Assembly (NCBI GenBank): GCA_026709935.1
Contig: JAPOSC010000011.1
Location: 1-35,600, forward strand
Reading direction: 5' to 3'
DNA: 35,600 nt
Source of the DNA: Thiotrichales bacterium
GTDB lineage: Bacteria > Pseudomonadota > Gammaproteobacteria > HK1
Numbering within the stretch: position 1 is the first letter of the stretch; each line of letters opens with the position of its first letter. The notes below the pieces were generated by a model. The model ran no database searches. It saw nothing but the letters and a program-made list of their open reading frames with translations, and was not told the origin of the DNA. This document shows, piece after piece, positions 7,386 through 19,291 of the stretch. A program made the translations under genes and the position numbers.

Positions 7386-8594
7386 TCACATCATCAGGAA
7401 CTTCTGCCTGCGCTCGTTCCAGGTCATGCACAGATACCATGTCGCCATCAGGGCGATCACCGCGCCCGCGGCCATCTCCCAGCTCACGTAATCGGGCAGG
7501 AACACGGCCTCGCCCAGACGGTCACTGCGCCCGCTCTCGGTGAGCCAGACCCGGAAGTACGACGCGGAGAGCGCGAAGCAGGCCAGCGCCACCCAGAGCT
7601 TCACGTGTCCTTCGCCGGCCCGCCACAGCGAACCGGAAGCGCAACCGCCGGCGAGCGACATGCCGACGCCGAAGATGAAGCCGCCGAGCAGGCTGCCCAG
7701 CCAGAAGCTGTCGCGGACGAAGACCTCCCAGTCCTTGAAGTCGGCCCACTTCAGGTAGGTGAATCCGAGGGTACTGATCACGACCGCGATCGCCACCGCC
7801 CGGGTGGCGTCGGCGTGTCCGGTCATGAAGGGCTCGCGAAAGGCCCGCACGAAGCAGAAGCGCGTGCGCTGCATGATGATGCCGATGAACAGGCCGAACC
7901 CGAGCAGTCCGGCCCGGGTCGTGTATTCGAGGCCGTCGTAGACGAGCGCAAGCACGGCCCCGAGCGCCAGGATCGCGGCGCCCGCGAGTGGCTGGAGTCT
8001 GCGCCAGGTCGCCGACGGACCGGCGGAGCCGGATCGGCCGGAGCGGCTCATCCACTCCGGCAGCTCGAGATAGCTCACCTCCCATAACAGCAGCTTGAGG
8101 CCGACGAGGGCTCCGACCAGCAGGCCGAGCATCATCGCCGGTCCGGCCAGCGAGAGTGCGCTGGTGGCGCTGAAGAAGCCGCCGATGTTGCAGCCGAAGG
8201 AAAGCGAGGCGCCGATACCCATCAGGCATCCGCCGACCACGCCTTTGAGAAGCTCCCATGGCGGGGCGCCGCGGATATGGAACTGGCGCGAGAGCAGCGC
8301 GGCGGCGAGCGCTCCGCCGATGATTCCGAGGTTCAGCACCGACGTCGAGTAGAGGTGCGGGTCGATGATCAGCGTATCGGTGACGTTGATCGCATTCAGG
8401 AGCCAGTCGCCCCAGTTCCTCACGCCGTCCGCGACGCTCCAGGGCTTCTCCCACGCAAAGAGCGCGATGCTGAGGATCCCGAACAGGACGCCGCCCACCC
8501 ATGCCGGCCATTGCCGGCCGAACAGCACGCCATAGCTTGCCGTCAAGGCTCGGCCGAACGGAACGGATGCCGTCTGAGCCCCGGCGTCGGTCAT
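7386..8594 (-). CDS. YeeE/YedE family sulfur-compound transporter (TsuA-like)
   Basis: Integral inner-membrane protein of 402 aa with about ten hydrophobic segments in two homologous halves. TsuA, a characterised member of this family, takes up thiosulfate through conserved cysteines. The cysteine motifs are all here: SFGCNIGGFFSA in the first half, QRTRFCFVRAFRE at the middle, and SLAGGCASGSLWR in the second half. A cytoplasmic loop (ELPEWMSRSGRSGSAGP) separates the halves. I chose the ATG at 8594 (MTDAGAQTAS); a longer frame to 8738 adds Arg-rich sequence with no family features. It lies 110 bp upstream of the propeller gene on the same strand. Import of thiosulfate or a related sulfur anion fits the neighbourhood, but the substrate is inferred. 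Confidence 0.88.
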   Translation of the reverse strand: MTDAGAQTASVPFGRALTASYGVLFGRQWPAWVGGVLFGILSIALFAWEKPWSVADGVRNWGDWLLNAINVTDTLIIDPHLYSTSVLNLGIIGGALAAALLSRQFHIRGAPPWELLKGVVGGCLMGIGASLSFGCNIGGFFSATSALSLAGPAMMLGLLVGALVGLKLLLWEVSYLELPEWMSRSGRSGSAGPSATWRRLQPLAGAAILALGAVLALVYDGLEYTTRAGLLGFGLFIGIIMQRTRFCFVRAFREPFMTGHADATRAVAIAVVISTLGFTYLKWADFKDWEVFVRDSFWLGSLLGGFIFGVGMSLAGGCASGSLWRAGEGHVKLWVALACFALSASYFRVWLTESGRSDRLGEAVFLPDYVSWEMAAGAVIALMATWYLCMTWNERRQKFLMM

Positions 8595-8769
8595 TCGGAC
8601 CGACTCCGGGGCCGGGTCGATTTCGGCGCGGGGGGCAGGTGGGAACAACCCGAGGTGTCGATCGCCTGAGGAATCTCCACGGAGCCTCCCTCCTGGTCGG
8701 ACGCGAAACCCTACCCCGCGCGTCTCGACTGCCACCATATCCCCCTTGGAATAACGGCTCGGAGTGCGT

Positions 8770-10203
8770 CTATTTCCCGTATTTGTCCCAGTAGGCGCCG
8801 AACAGCGCTTCCTCGGGAGGCCGGTCCTCGGGGATCGGCACCGCGAGATGGGTAATGTTGAGGAAGTGGCGGTAGCTGAGATTCTCGCTGATGCTGTTGC
8901 CCTGCCACGTCCCGCAGCCCATGGACAGGGTGAAGTTGAGGCCGCTGTCGAAACCGCCCCCGTTGCCGAAGGTGTGCGCCATGTTCACGAGCACGCGCGC
9001 GGTGTCGAGCTCCTCGGCGAGGCGGCGGGCGTGGGCGAGGTCCTCGGTGTGGATGCCGACGGAGTGGCCCCGGCCCTTGAAGTCCATGATGGCGCGGACC
9101 CGGTCCATGGCGTTGTCGAACGAACTCGCCCGGTAGACGGTGAGGACGAGTGCGAGCTTCTCGTCGGAGAAGAGGTGGTCGCGGCCGACCCCGGTCTCCT
9201 CCACCATGAAGAACTTCGAGGCGTGCGCCGCGCCGTCGAGCCCGCACTCGGTCGCGAACACGTCTGCATCCTTCGCGATGACCCTTCGGTTGAGCTTTCC
9301 GTCCACCCAGAGGGTACTGCGGATGGCCTCCTTCTCCGACGCGTCGGCGAGGTATCCGCCCGCGCGTTCCAGAGCGGCGATGGCGTCGTCGTATACGTCA
9401 TCGAGGATGACGATCGAGTTCTCCGACGAGCACGACGTCGCGTTGTCGAAGCACTTCGACTTGCAGATCTTCTCCGCCGCCGCGTCGAGGTGCGCGCTCG
9501 AATCGATGATCACCGGTACGTTCCCGGCCCCCACTCCGATGGCCGGGGTGCCGCTGCGGTAGGCGTTGCGCACGTTGTTCTGCGAGCCGGTGACGACCAC
9601 GAGGTCGCATGCGGCCATCAGCGCGTTGGTCAGGGGCTTGTCCACCGGGGGTGGCAGTACCTGAACGAGATCCGCCGGGGCGTCGATCTTCTCGAGCTCT
9701 GCACGCATGAGTTCAACCGTGCGCGTGGTGGTCGCGAGTCCGGCCGGTGAGGGCGCGATGACGATGGCGTTCCGGCCCTTGAGCGCCATCATCGCCTTGT
9801 TTACCGGGGTGGCCGCCGGATTCGTCGAGGGGGTCACCGCCCCCACCACTCCGACCGGCTTCGCGTACTTCACCAGCCCGAGTTCGGGCTGCTCCTCGAT
9901 GATCCCGACGCTCCTCACCCGCATGAGATCGCGCAGGGTGCCGAAGGTCTTGCGCTGGTTCTTGAGCACCTTGTCGGACGCATTGCCGATGCCGGTGTCT
10001 TCCACCGCCATCCGGGCGAGGGCCTCGGCGTGCTCCGGCTTGTAGAGCGACCACGCGATCGCGGTCACCGCCTCGTCGACCCGGGCCTGGCCCGAATCCA
10101 CGAAGGCATCCATCGCCGCGCGGGCGCGGACGATCAGACCGTCGACGGTCGCGATCGGGTCGCGCTCGAAAGGCTGGACCCTGGCTGCGGCTGACTGGCT
10201 CAT
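8770..10203 (-). CDS. CoA-acylating aldehyde dehydrogenase, sulfoacetaldehyde dehydrogenase (SauS)-like
   Basis: Cytoplasmic NAD(P)-linked enzyme of the aldehyde-dehydrogenase superfamily; the acylating branch makes or uses an acyl-CoA. The 477-aa product shows the cofactor region VTPSTNPAATPVNKAM, NAIVIAPSPAG, VVVTGSQ and GVGAGNVPVIID, and the catalytic Cys258 in NATSCSSENSIV. The ending GTWQGNSISENLSYRHFLNI is typical of the acetaldehyde/sulfoacetaldehyde acylating group. The ATG at 10203 is preceded by GGAGGT at ideal spacing. SauS converts sulfoacetaldehyde to sulfoacetyl-CoA, and a sulfur cluster as neighbour supports that, but no sulfonate transporter or sulfo-lyase is visible. A general acetaldehyde or butyraldehyde acylating enzyme remains possible. 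Confidence 0.82.
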   Translation of the reverse strand: MSQSAAARVQPFERDPIATVDGLIVRARAAMDAFVDSGQARVDEAVTAIAWSLYKPEHAEALARMAVEDTGIGNASDKVLKNQRKTFGTLRDLMRVRSVGIIEEQPELGLVKYAKPVGVVGAVTPSTNPAATPVNKAMMALKGRNAIVIAPSPAGLATTTRTVELMRAELEKIDAPADLVQVLPPPVDKPLTNALMAACDLVVVTGSQNNVRNAYRSGTPAIGVGAGNVPVIIDSSAHLDAAAEKICKSKCFDNATSCSSENSIVILDDVYDDAIAALERAGGYLADASEKEAIRSTLWVDGKLNRRVIAKDADVFATECGLDGAAHASKFFMVEETGVGRDHLFSDEKLALVLTVYRASSFDNAMDRVRAIMDFKGRGHSVGIHTEDLAHARRLAEELDTARVLVNMAHTFGNGGGFDSGLNFTLSMGCGTWQGNSISENLSYRHFLNITHLAVPIPEDRPPEEALFGAYWDKYGK

Positions 10204-10236
10204 CGTGACCTCCTCTGGAAGGTGTTCGGATGCGCC

Positions 10237-10242
10237 ATTGTA
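10237..10242 (-). promoter_or_regulatory. Possible -10 element upstream of the aldehyde dehydrogenase gene
   Basis: On the minus strand the hexamer TACAAT (five of six matches to the sigma-70 -10 box) lies 33 bp before the ATG at 10203. No good -35 box is seen at 16-18 bp, so this is a weak call. The rest of the 250-bp gap 10204-10453 holds no gene I can support. Confidence 0.3.
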
Positions 10243-10453
10243 CGCAGCCTTCCGGCCCGCACCGCCGGGTCGGGCGACCTCGCGGTGTTCCTCGATCGGC
10301 ATCTCGAACCGCTCTTCCTTCGTTGGTCGCGTCTTGACGGCGATCCGGCGCATGCAACCCATCAGCACCGCATCTCCAGGCACGTCATGCCGAGGGCGCG
10401 GTGGATGCGTTGCCCCATGACGGATGATGCGGTGTGAGTCCCACCCGGGGTAT

Positions 10454-11626
10454 TCATGCGATGTCGTGCATCGTCTCCTCGACCAGCATGTCGACCACCG
10501 TCCGGAGCGCCTCCTGCTCGCTCGCGCCGGCCGCGAGGGCGTCGCGCCAGGTGCGGACCTGCCAGTGGGCGCTCGTGCCGCGCTCGATGATCCGGCGGGC
10601 ATGTGTGACCTCCGCGGTGCAGCCGAGTGCCTCGGCGTCTTCCGCGCAGAGCTCGATCATTTCCTCGATGAGCTCCGGGTAATCGACGACGGTGCCGCGG
10701 CCGAAGTCCACGAGACCCTGGTCGATGCCGTAGCGCTGGGCGCGCCACCGGTTCTCGGCGATGAACATGCGCGGGTAGCGCCGCCAGCGCTGGTTCTTCA
10801 CCCGCAGCCGGTAAAGCATCCGCAGCCAGCTCACGTACAGCGCCGCGATGCACATGGTGTCCTCGAGCCGGGTGCAGATGTCGCTGATCCGCATCTCCAG
10901 GGTGGGAAACCGCACGCTCGGGCGCACGTCCCACCAGATTTTCGTTCCGTCCTCGATGACCCCCGTGCGGGTCAGCACATCCACGAAGCGCTGGAATTCG
11001 CCGTGGCTTTCGAACTGCTCCGGCAGCCCGGTGCGCGGCATCTCGTCCCACACCGAGATCCGGTAGGACTTGAGCCCGGTATGGTTCCCCTGCCAGAACG
11101 GAGACGAGGTGCCCAGCGCGAGCAGGTGCGGGAGCACGTAGCTCATCTGGTTCATCAGGTCGATGCGCAGCGCGTCGTCGTCGAGCCCGACGTGGACGTG
11201 CATGCCGCAGATGACGAGGCGGCGCACCACCCCCTGAAGGTCATGCTCGATGGTCTCGTAGCGCTCCTTCCGGGTGCGCATCTGCTCGCCCCAGACCGCG
11301 AACGGATGCGTCGAGGCCGCGACGAGCCGCAGTCCGTGGGAGCGGGCGACCGACGCGACCGTGCCGCGCAGCCGCTCCAGGTCGGCCCGGGCTTCCCCGA
11401 TGGTGGCGCAGACCCGGGTACCGACCTCGATCTGGCATTGCAGGAACTCCGGAGTCACCTGCCCTTCGAGCAACGCCTCGCACTCCGCGAGCATCGTCGG
11501 AGGCGCCTCGTGGATGAGCCCACGGGTCTCGGCGTCGACGAGCAGGTACTCCTCTTCGATCCCGATGGTGAAGCTCGGCTCGTTCATGGCGGGGGCGGCC
11601 GGGGTGTCTGGGGTAGCCTGAATCAT
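10454..11626 (-). CDS. YbdK-type carboxylate-amine ligase (GCS2 family)
   Basis: ATP-dependent ligase of the glutamate-cysteine ligase type 2 family; YbdK shows weak glutamate-cysteine ligase activity in vitro and its cellular role is unsettled. The 390-aa product has the family opening FTIGIEEEYLLVDAETRGL, then QCQIEVGTRVC, the metal- and ATP-binding region CGMHVHVGLDDD, SPFWQGNHTGLKSYR, and WWDVRPSVRFPTLEMRISD. The C-terminal helical part ends DMLVEETMHDI. The ATG at 11626 lies only 2 bp after the radC stop; the ATG at 11587 (MNEPSFTIG) lacks any ribosome site. It is likely co-transcribed with radC. Nothing around it points to a specific pathway. Confidence 0.88.
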   Translation of the reverse strand: MIQATPDTPAAPAMNEPSFTIGIEEEYLLVDAETRGLIHEAPPTMLAECEALLEGQVTPEFLQCQIEVGTRVCATIGEARADLERLRGTVASVARSHGLRLVAASTHPFAVWGEQMRTRKERYETIEHDLQGVVRRLVICGMHVHVGLDDDALRIDLMNQMSYVLPHLLALGTSSPFWQGNHTGLKSYRISVWDEMPRTGLPEQFESHGEFQRFVDVLTRTGVIEDGTKIWWDVRPSVRFPTLEMRISDICTRLEDTMCIAALYVSWLRMLYRLRVKNQRWRRYPRMFIAENRWRAQRYGIDQGLVDFGRGTVVDYPELIEEMIELCAEDAEALGCTAEVTHARRIIERGTSAHWQVRTWRDALAAGASEQEALRTVVDMLVEETMHDIA

Positions 11627-11628
11627 AA

Positions 11629-12303
11629 TCAAAGCAGTCCCCGTTCGGCGAACGACACCACTTCCCCGTCCCCGATCACGAAGTGATCGATCAGCCTCAC
11701 GTCCACCAGCGCCAGCGCGTCGTGCAGCTTGCTGGTGATGGCGCGGTCCGACCGGCTCGGTTCGGCCACGCCGGAGGGGTGGTTGTGCGCGGCGATGATG
11801 GCGGCGGCGTTGAGCTCCAGCGCCCGCTTGACCACCTCGCGCGGATGGACGCTGGCACCGTCGATGGTGCCCCGGAACATCTCCTCGAAGTGGATGACCC
11901 GGTGGCGATTGTCCAGGAACAGGCACGCGAATATCTCGTGCGGGCGCGACCGTAATCGGGCGCACAGGAATCGGCTGGTGTGGGCGGGGCTGGTGAGCGC
12001 GTCGACGCGTCGGACCCGCGCTTCGAGATATCGGGTCGCGAGCTCGATCGCGGCCTTGATCAGCGCGGTTCGGGCCGGCCCGATCCCGGCGATGCCCGCG
12101 AGACGGGCGGGATCGAGGTCGAGAAGCCCGCGCAACCCCTGCGCCTGATCGAGCGCGGTGCGCGCGACGTCGAGGGCGGACGAGCCGCGGGTGCCGGTCT
12201 GGATGAACAGCGCGAGCAGCTCCGCGTCGGACAGCACCGCGGGACCCCGGGCAAGCAGCTTCTCGCGCGGCCGCTCGTCGCGCGGCCAGTCGGTAATAGG
12301 CAT
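11629..12303 (-). CDS. radC: RadC family JAB1/MPN-domain protein
   Basis: RadC-like proteins carry a helix-hairpin-helix segment and a JAMM metalloprotease-like domain; despite the name a DNA-repair role is not established. In the 224-aa product the HhH part is [19 protein letters not shown] (about residues 59-78). The JAMM motif is AAHNHPSG (His173, His175) with Asp186 in SRSDRAIT, and Glu in the HFEEMFRGT loop. The ATG at 12303 is preceded by GGAG at normal spacing. It is divergent from coaBC across 240 bp, as in E. coli. Confidence 0.94.
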   Translation of the reverse strand: MPITDWPRDERPREKLLARGPAVLSDAELLALFIQTGTRGSSALDVARTALDQAQGLRGLLDLDPARLAGIAGIGPARTALIKAAIELATRYLEARVRRVDALTSPAHTSRFLCARLRSRPHEIFACLFLDNRHRVIHFEEMFRGTIDGASVHPREVVKRALELNAAAIIAAHNHPSGVAEPSRSDRAITSKLHDALALVDVRLIDHFVIGDGEVVSFAERGLL

Positions 12304-12383
12304 GGTGACTCCGTTTCGACGACGCCCGCCGTCGCGATGCCCGCAGGCCCGGACATGCGCCCGACCCGCGGGCCCCCTCACAT

Positions 12384-12409
12384 CCGCGTCCGGAAATTCC
12401 CGGATGCGG
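12384..12409. other. 10-bp stem-loop in the radC/coaBC divergent spacer
   Basis: CCGCGTCCGG and CCGGATGCGG pair over 10 bp with one G-T wobble around a 6-nt loop (AAATTC). It lies in the 240-bp spacer between the two divergent starts and has no T-run. It could be an operator-like inverted repeat or an RNA structure in the radC leader. Confidence 0.35.
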
Positions 12410-12528
12410 GGGAGCATTCCGCCCCCACCCTCGCGGGCGGGACGTCCTCGCCCCGAGGTTGCCGCTGGTCCGGCGCCCGTCCCGTGGCCCCGCGGCCCTC
12501 GGGCTCGTGAGAGGCGGGACATGCGGGG

Positions 12529-12534
12529 TACACT
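12529..12534 (+). promoter_or_regulatory. Possible -10 box for coaBC, implying a very short leader
   Basis: TACACT lies 9 bp before the coaBC ATG, and no Shine-Dalgarno sequence is present between them. If it is used, transcription would start within a few bases of the ATG, giving a leaderless or near-leaderless mRNA. There is no convincing -35 box. Confidence 0.25.
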
Positions 12535-12543
12535 CTAGCCGCC

Positions 12544-15751
<3,208 letters not shown>

Positions 15752-15834
15752 GCAGAGGCGAAGCGGCCGCCGGGAGCCGTACCGACGACGGCCTGGCGTC
15801 GCCATGCCTCGACCGCGTCAGGGCGATACCTCCG

Positions 15835-15859
15835 GGCGCGGGTATTTCGCCCCCGCGCC
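15835..15859. other. GC-rich 8-bp stem-loop after slmA
   Basis: GGCGCGGG and CCCGCGCC form a perfect 8-bp stem with a 9-nt loop, 83 bp after the slmA stop. There is no T-run, so it is at best a weak or factor-dependent terminator. Another inverted repeat (CTCCGG / CCGGAG) lies near 15899. The 229-bp gap 15752-15980 holds no gene I can support. Confidence 0.4.
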
Positions 15860-15980
15860 GAAGCCCCGCAGCGGGCGACTCGCCGCAGGTCCGCGATGCT
15901 CCGGTCCGGCGAAGCCGGAGACTCGCCGGGCGGGGAGGGCGTGTGCGGTAACCCGTGCGCAGTAACCATGGAGGGTTTCG

Positions 15981-16733
15981 GTGCCAGCGACGATTGAGCG
16001 GAGCGATGTCGTACGGCTCGGCACCGCTGAAGTCCCCTACGTCTTCAAGCGCGTGCCGTGCCGCCGCCACGCCCATATCCTGGTCAACGACGAGGGCACG
16101 ATCGAGGTCCGTGCGCCCTGGCGGTTCGGCGTGCACCGGGCTCGGGAGATGCTGCTCCGGAACGCCGACTGGGTCCTGAATGCGATGGCCTCTGCGCGGG
16201 CAAGACTCGCGCAACGCCCCCGCCTCGTCACCGGCGCCTGCCTTCCGCTGCTCGACGGGGAGGTGCGCCTCGAGATCCGGTCGCGGGCCCAGGCCGACCT
16301 CTTCGAATGCGCCGGATCGTCGAGGGGGCGGGTGGAGCGCCGCGGTCCGGTCCTGCGGGTCGGTACCACCTCGCTCGGTGAATCCGAGCTGCGAGCGCTG
16401 ATCGAGCGCTGGTATCGCGGGGAAGCGGCGACGCACCTCGCCGGAAGAGTCGAGCACTATGCGCCGCGGCTCGGCGTGCGCCCGTCGCGGGTGATCATCC
16501 GCGGGCAGCGCTCGCGCTGGGGGAGCTGCTCGACCCGCGGAACAGTAAGCCTCAACTGGCGCCTGATGATGGTGCCGAGCGCCCTCGCCGACTACGTGGT
16601 CGTCCACGAACTGTGCCATCTCCGACACATGAATCATTCCCCACGTTTCTGGGCGATGGTGGGCGCCATCGTCCCCGACTACCGGGAACGGCGCCACCGC
16701 CTCAATGCGCTACAGGGGCATCTGCCGCTGTAG
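15981..16733 (+). CDS. YgjP-like M48-family metallopeptidase
   Basis: Probable zinc-dependent peptidase of the YgjP family (DUF45 / SprT-like); the cellular substrate is unknown. In the 250-aa product the zinc motif is VVHELCHLRHMNHSPRFW, with HELCH providing two His ligands and the catalytic Glu. It is preceded by the family signature QRSRWGSCS and the strand SLNWRLMMVP. The N-terminal part has the HILVNDEGTIEVRAPW strand pattern. It has no signal peptide, so it is cytoplasmic. The GTG at 15981 has GGAGGG at 7-nt spacing; a nearby ATG at 15968 is out of frame. Confidence 0.9.
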   Translation: MPATIERSDVVRLGTAEVPYVFKRVPCRRHAHILVNDEGTIEVRAPWRFGVHRAREMLLRNADWVLNAMASARARLAQRPRLVTGACLPLLDGEVRLEIRSRAQADLFECAGSSRGRVERRGPVLRVGTTSLGESELRALIERWYRGEAATHLAGRVEHYAPRLGVRPSRVIIRGQRSRWGSCSTRGTVSLNWRLMMVPSALADYVVVHELCHLRHMNHSPRFWAMVGAIVPDYRERRHRLNALQGHLPL

Positions 16734-16933
16734 GAATCCCCCACCAACTATGCTGACTTGGGACTATGGAGTGCGTCTCGGGGTACGCCAATACGAATCG
16801 GGAGGGCGGATTGCTCGTCGTCAGACTGCATCCGGTGCTTGAACGCACGCCGTGGTTTATCTGACGCAGAGTACCAAGCCGGAAGTTCTGTTCTGATCAG
16901 GACGACTGCCGAATACCTCGGCGGAACCTCCCT
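16734..16933. other. Spacer between the YgjP-like gene and yggT
   Basis: Two convergent genes end on either side of this 200-bp spacer. I see no perfect terminator hairpin. A 32-codon ORF starting at 16765 has no ribosome site or recognisable features and is not called. Confidence 0.5.
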
Positions 16934-17506
16934 TCAGCCCAGCGTCCCCGCAATCTGGCGCAAGGGTCCCACCACGAGGATGCCGACGAGCTGTAGTCCG
17001 ATCATCACCACGATCGGCGACAGGTCGAGTCCGCCGATCGGCGGGACGATGCGCCGGGCCGGCCCGAGCAGCGGCTCGTTCAGGCTGTGGACCACACCGA
17101 GCATCGGGTTGTAGGAGCCGGGGTTGATCCAGCTCATGACGACCTGGATCAGAATCGAGAACAGGAAGACGTAGATCGCAAGCTGGACGATCTCCGCCAC
17201 CGCGAGCACGAGCAGGGCGACGACCGCCACGCCGTGGCCGAGCAGGCCCGCGATCAGCCAAAGCTCGACAAATTGAAGGGCGACGAGGAGGGAGACACAG
17301 GCGAGATCGATACCGCCGACGGACGGGAGTACGCCCCGCATCGGCGCCAGCACCGGCTGGGTCGCCCGGACGATGAACTGCGACAACGGGTTGTAGAAGT
17401 CCGCCCGCACCCACTGGAGCAGGAGCCGGAGCATGACGATGAAGATGTAGACCCCGAACAGGGTCTCGATCAGGAACGTGGCCGCGTTTCCAACGTGTCC
17501 GCCCAT
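16934..17506 (-). CDS. yggT: YggT family membrane protein
   Basis: Inner-membrane protein of 190 aa made of two YGGT domains, each with a hydrophobic hairpin and a signature turn: LQWVRADFYNPLSQFIVRAT then PVLAPMRGVLP in the first, and MSWINPGSYNPMLGVVHSL then PLLGPARRIVPPIGG in the second. About four transmembrane segments. The family is linked to cell-envelope and osmotic-stress functions in various bacteria; the exact role is unknown. It lies downstream of proC on the same strand, the classical proC-yggT order. Confidence 0.93.
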   Translation of the reverse strand: MGGHVGNAATFLIETLFGVYIFIVMLRLLLQWVRADFYNPLSQFIVRATQPVLAPMRGVLPSVGGIDLACVSLLVALQFVELWLIAGLLGHGVAVVALLVLAVAEIVQLAIYVFLFSILIQVVMSWINPGSYNPMLGVVHSLNEPLLGPARRIVPPIGGLDLSPIVVMIGLQLVGILVVGPLRQIAGTLG

Positions 17507-17711
17507 GGTTCCGTCCGTCTCAGACTACGGTCGTAGCCCCGGCCACGGGCTGCGGCCAGGCGCAAGCGCCGCAACCGCCTGATCTACATGCGATTCTACC
17601 CTGTCGCCGTCGTCGGAGAGCACGGGTCCCGTAGCTCGAGCCGACATTTGCGAGCACTCACTCACCCTCTCCGCCCCTTCAGCTCTCGACTCGGCCACCC
17701 CTCGTCCCCTC

Positions 17712-18536
17712 TCAATCCCCGAGCGCGTCGCCAAGCTCGATCGATCGCTGGCGCGCGCCCCGGATGCCGTCCCCCACCACCTTGTCGATGCCGCCTTCGC
17801 GCATCGTGACCAGCGCGCGCTCGGTGGTGCCGCCTGGCGAGGTCACCCGTTCGCGCAGCACCGCCGGCGGCTCGTCGCTCTCGTTGGCGATGCGGGCGGC
17901 GCCGAGCGCGGTCTGCAACGTGAGCCGCAGGGCCGCCTCCGCGTCGAGGCCCATCGCCTCGCCCGTCGCCTGCATGATCTCCATGAGCAGGAAGTAGTAG
18001 GCGGGGCCGCTCCCCGAGAGTGCGGTGACCGCATCGAGCTGGGCCTCGTCGTCCACCCAGATCGTGATGCCCACCGCCTTCAGGATCGCGTCGGCGCGCT
18101 CGCGCTGGCCGGCGTCGACCTTCGCGTTGGCGCAGAGCGCGGTCGCGCCGCAGCCGACCAGCGCCGGCGTGTTCGGCATGGTGCGCACGATCGCCATGTC
18201 CCCGCCCGACCAGCGGTTGATGTCCGTCTCGCGCACTCCGGCCGCGATGGACACGAGGAGCGGGGCGTGCTCCCCGAGGGTCGGGGCGAGCTCCCGCACC
18301 ACCGTGCCCATGATCTGCGGCTTGACCGCCAGCACCACCGTGGCGCAACGCGCCGCCACCTCGGCGTTGTCGGCGCCGGCCTGCACGCCGAACCGCTCCA
18401 CGAGGGCATCGAGCCTCGCAGTATCCGGGTCCGAGACCCGGATCGAACCGGGAGGCGTCCCGTTCGCGACGAGCCCGCCAATCAGGCTGGTGGCCATGTT
18501 GCCGCCGCCGACGAATCCGATGTCCGAATCGCTCAT
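17712..18536 (-). CDS. proC: Pyrroline-5-carboxylate reductase
   Basis: Last step of proline synthesis, reducing 1-pyrroline-5-carboxylate with NAD(P)H. The 274-aa product opens with the Rossmann motif IGFVGGGNMATSLIGGL. It continues with VVLAVKPQIM, LVSIAAGV, RTMPNTPALVGCGATALC, and the C-terminal SGSGPAYYFLLMEIM and TSPGGTTERAL, all characteristic of ProC. The start is either the ATG at 18536 (used here, GGTGG upstream) or 18548 (GGGAG upstream, adds four residues). It is followed after 205 bp by yggT. A yggS gene, often directly upstream of proC, is not present. Confidence 0.95.
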   Translation of the reverse strand: MSDSDIGFVGGGNMATSLIGGLVANGTPPGSIRVSDPDTARLDALVERFGVQAGADNAEVAARCATVVLAVKPQIMGTVVRELAPTLGEHAPLLVSIAAGVRETDINRWSGGDMAIVRTMPNTPALVGCGATALCANAKVDAGQRERADAILKAVGITIWVDDEAQLDAVTALSGSGPAYYFLLMEIMQATGEAMGLDAEAALRLTLQTALGAARIANESDEPPAVLRERVTSPGGTTERALVTMREGGIDKVVGDGIRGARQRSIELGDALGD

Positions 18537-18548
18537 TCCCGCCACCAT

Positions 18549-18914
18549 GCTCTCCCGCCGATGCGCAGCGAGCATTATGGGCGATTGATGCGGAGCCGCA
18601 ACCCGTGCCCGGGCGAGCCAGCAGGCAGCGGCGAGTGACTGCGCGGCCCCGACTCGGAGCGAGTGTCCGGAGATCCGACCGTCCTCGATACCGGCATCAG
18701 CGATGATGATCCACCAATGGTGATCCGCAATCCGCGCAGGCGAACGCACGAGCGGGTAGGATAGGCGACCTTGATGGCGGCTGTGAGGCGCTCAAGCGCG
18801 GTCGAGTCGGCGTCTCGCACGGTGCCTGACCCCCACCGCGCCGCGGAGCGCACGAGTGCACCGCTGAAACCTGGCGAGTGTGTCCTCGAACCGTTCGCCA
18901 CTGGAGACAAACGG
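18549..18914. other. Divergent spacer without a recognisable gene
   Basis: This 366-bp stretch separates proC (minus) from a small membrane-protein gene (plus). Open frames cross it in several registers, but none has recognisable protein features or a ribosome site. Promoters for both flanking genes should lie here; I see no strong -35/-10 pair. Confidence 0.5.
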
Positions 18915-19139
18915 ATGACCACCTTCGAGATTGCCTCCCTTGCCACCAGCGCCGCGATCGGTCTCGGACAGATCGGCATCGTCTGGTACGGCATCCGCGC
19001 CATGAACCGTTCGAGCGAGGAACGCGCGAAGGATCGACAAACGCACGCGCGTGCACTCGATGCGCTCATTCGTCAGTCGGACGCGAGCGCCGCCGCCCTT
19101 CGTGAACTCGTCTCCCGCTCAACACAGGCCAGCAACTGA
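18915..19139 (+). CDS. Small single-pass membrane protein, unknown function
   Basis: A 74-aa product starting MTTFEIASLATSAAIG. The first 30 residues are hydrophobic (ATSAAIGLGQIGIVWYGI) and form one transmembrane helix. The rest is a charged, Ala/Arg-rich amphipathic helix (RSSEERAKDRQTHARALDAL) likely to be a cytoplasmic coiled coil. The ATG at 18915 has GGAG at 8-nt spacing; an in-frame extension upstream to 18771 is not protein-like. I do not recognise a family. The anchor-plus-coiled-coil shape resembles, in mirror image, the DUF1640-type protein at 20543. Confidence 0.6.
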   Translation: MTTFEIASLATSAAIGLGQIGIVWYGIRAMNRSSEERAKDRQTHARALDALIRQSDASAAALRELVSRSTQASN

Positions 19140-19291
19140 CCACCGCACCATAGCCGGAACCCGGAAACAGTCCCGAATGGAGATCCGGGAACAGGCCCCC
19201 GCCCACGGGTGCATCTCTCTCGGCGCATCCGCGCCATCGCGAGACCGGCTTCGGGGCCGGAACTCCCGAGGATTGTATTGTTTGACTCGGC

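Noticed and set aside
6184..7491. 435-codon plus-strand frame over the propeller gene
   Set aside because: Antisense shadow, no family features, no ribosome site.
16765..16863. 32-codon plus-strand ORF after the YgjP-like gene
   Set aside because: No ribosome site, no recognisable sequence, and it lies in a convergent spacer.
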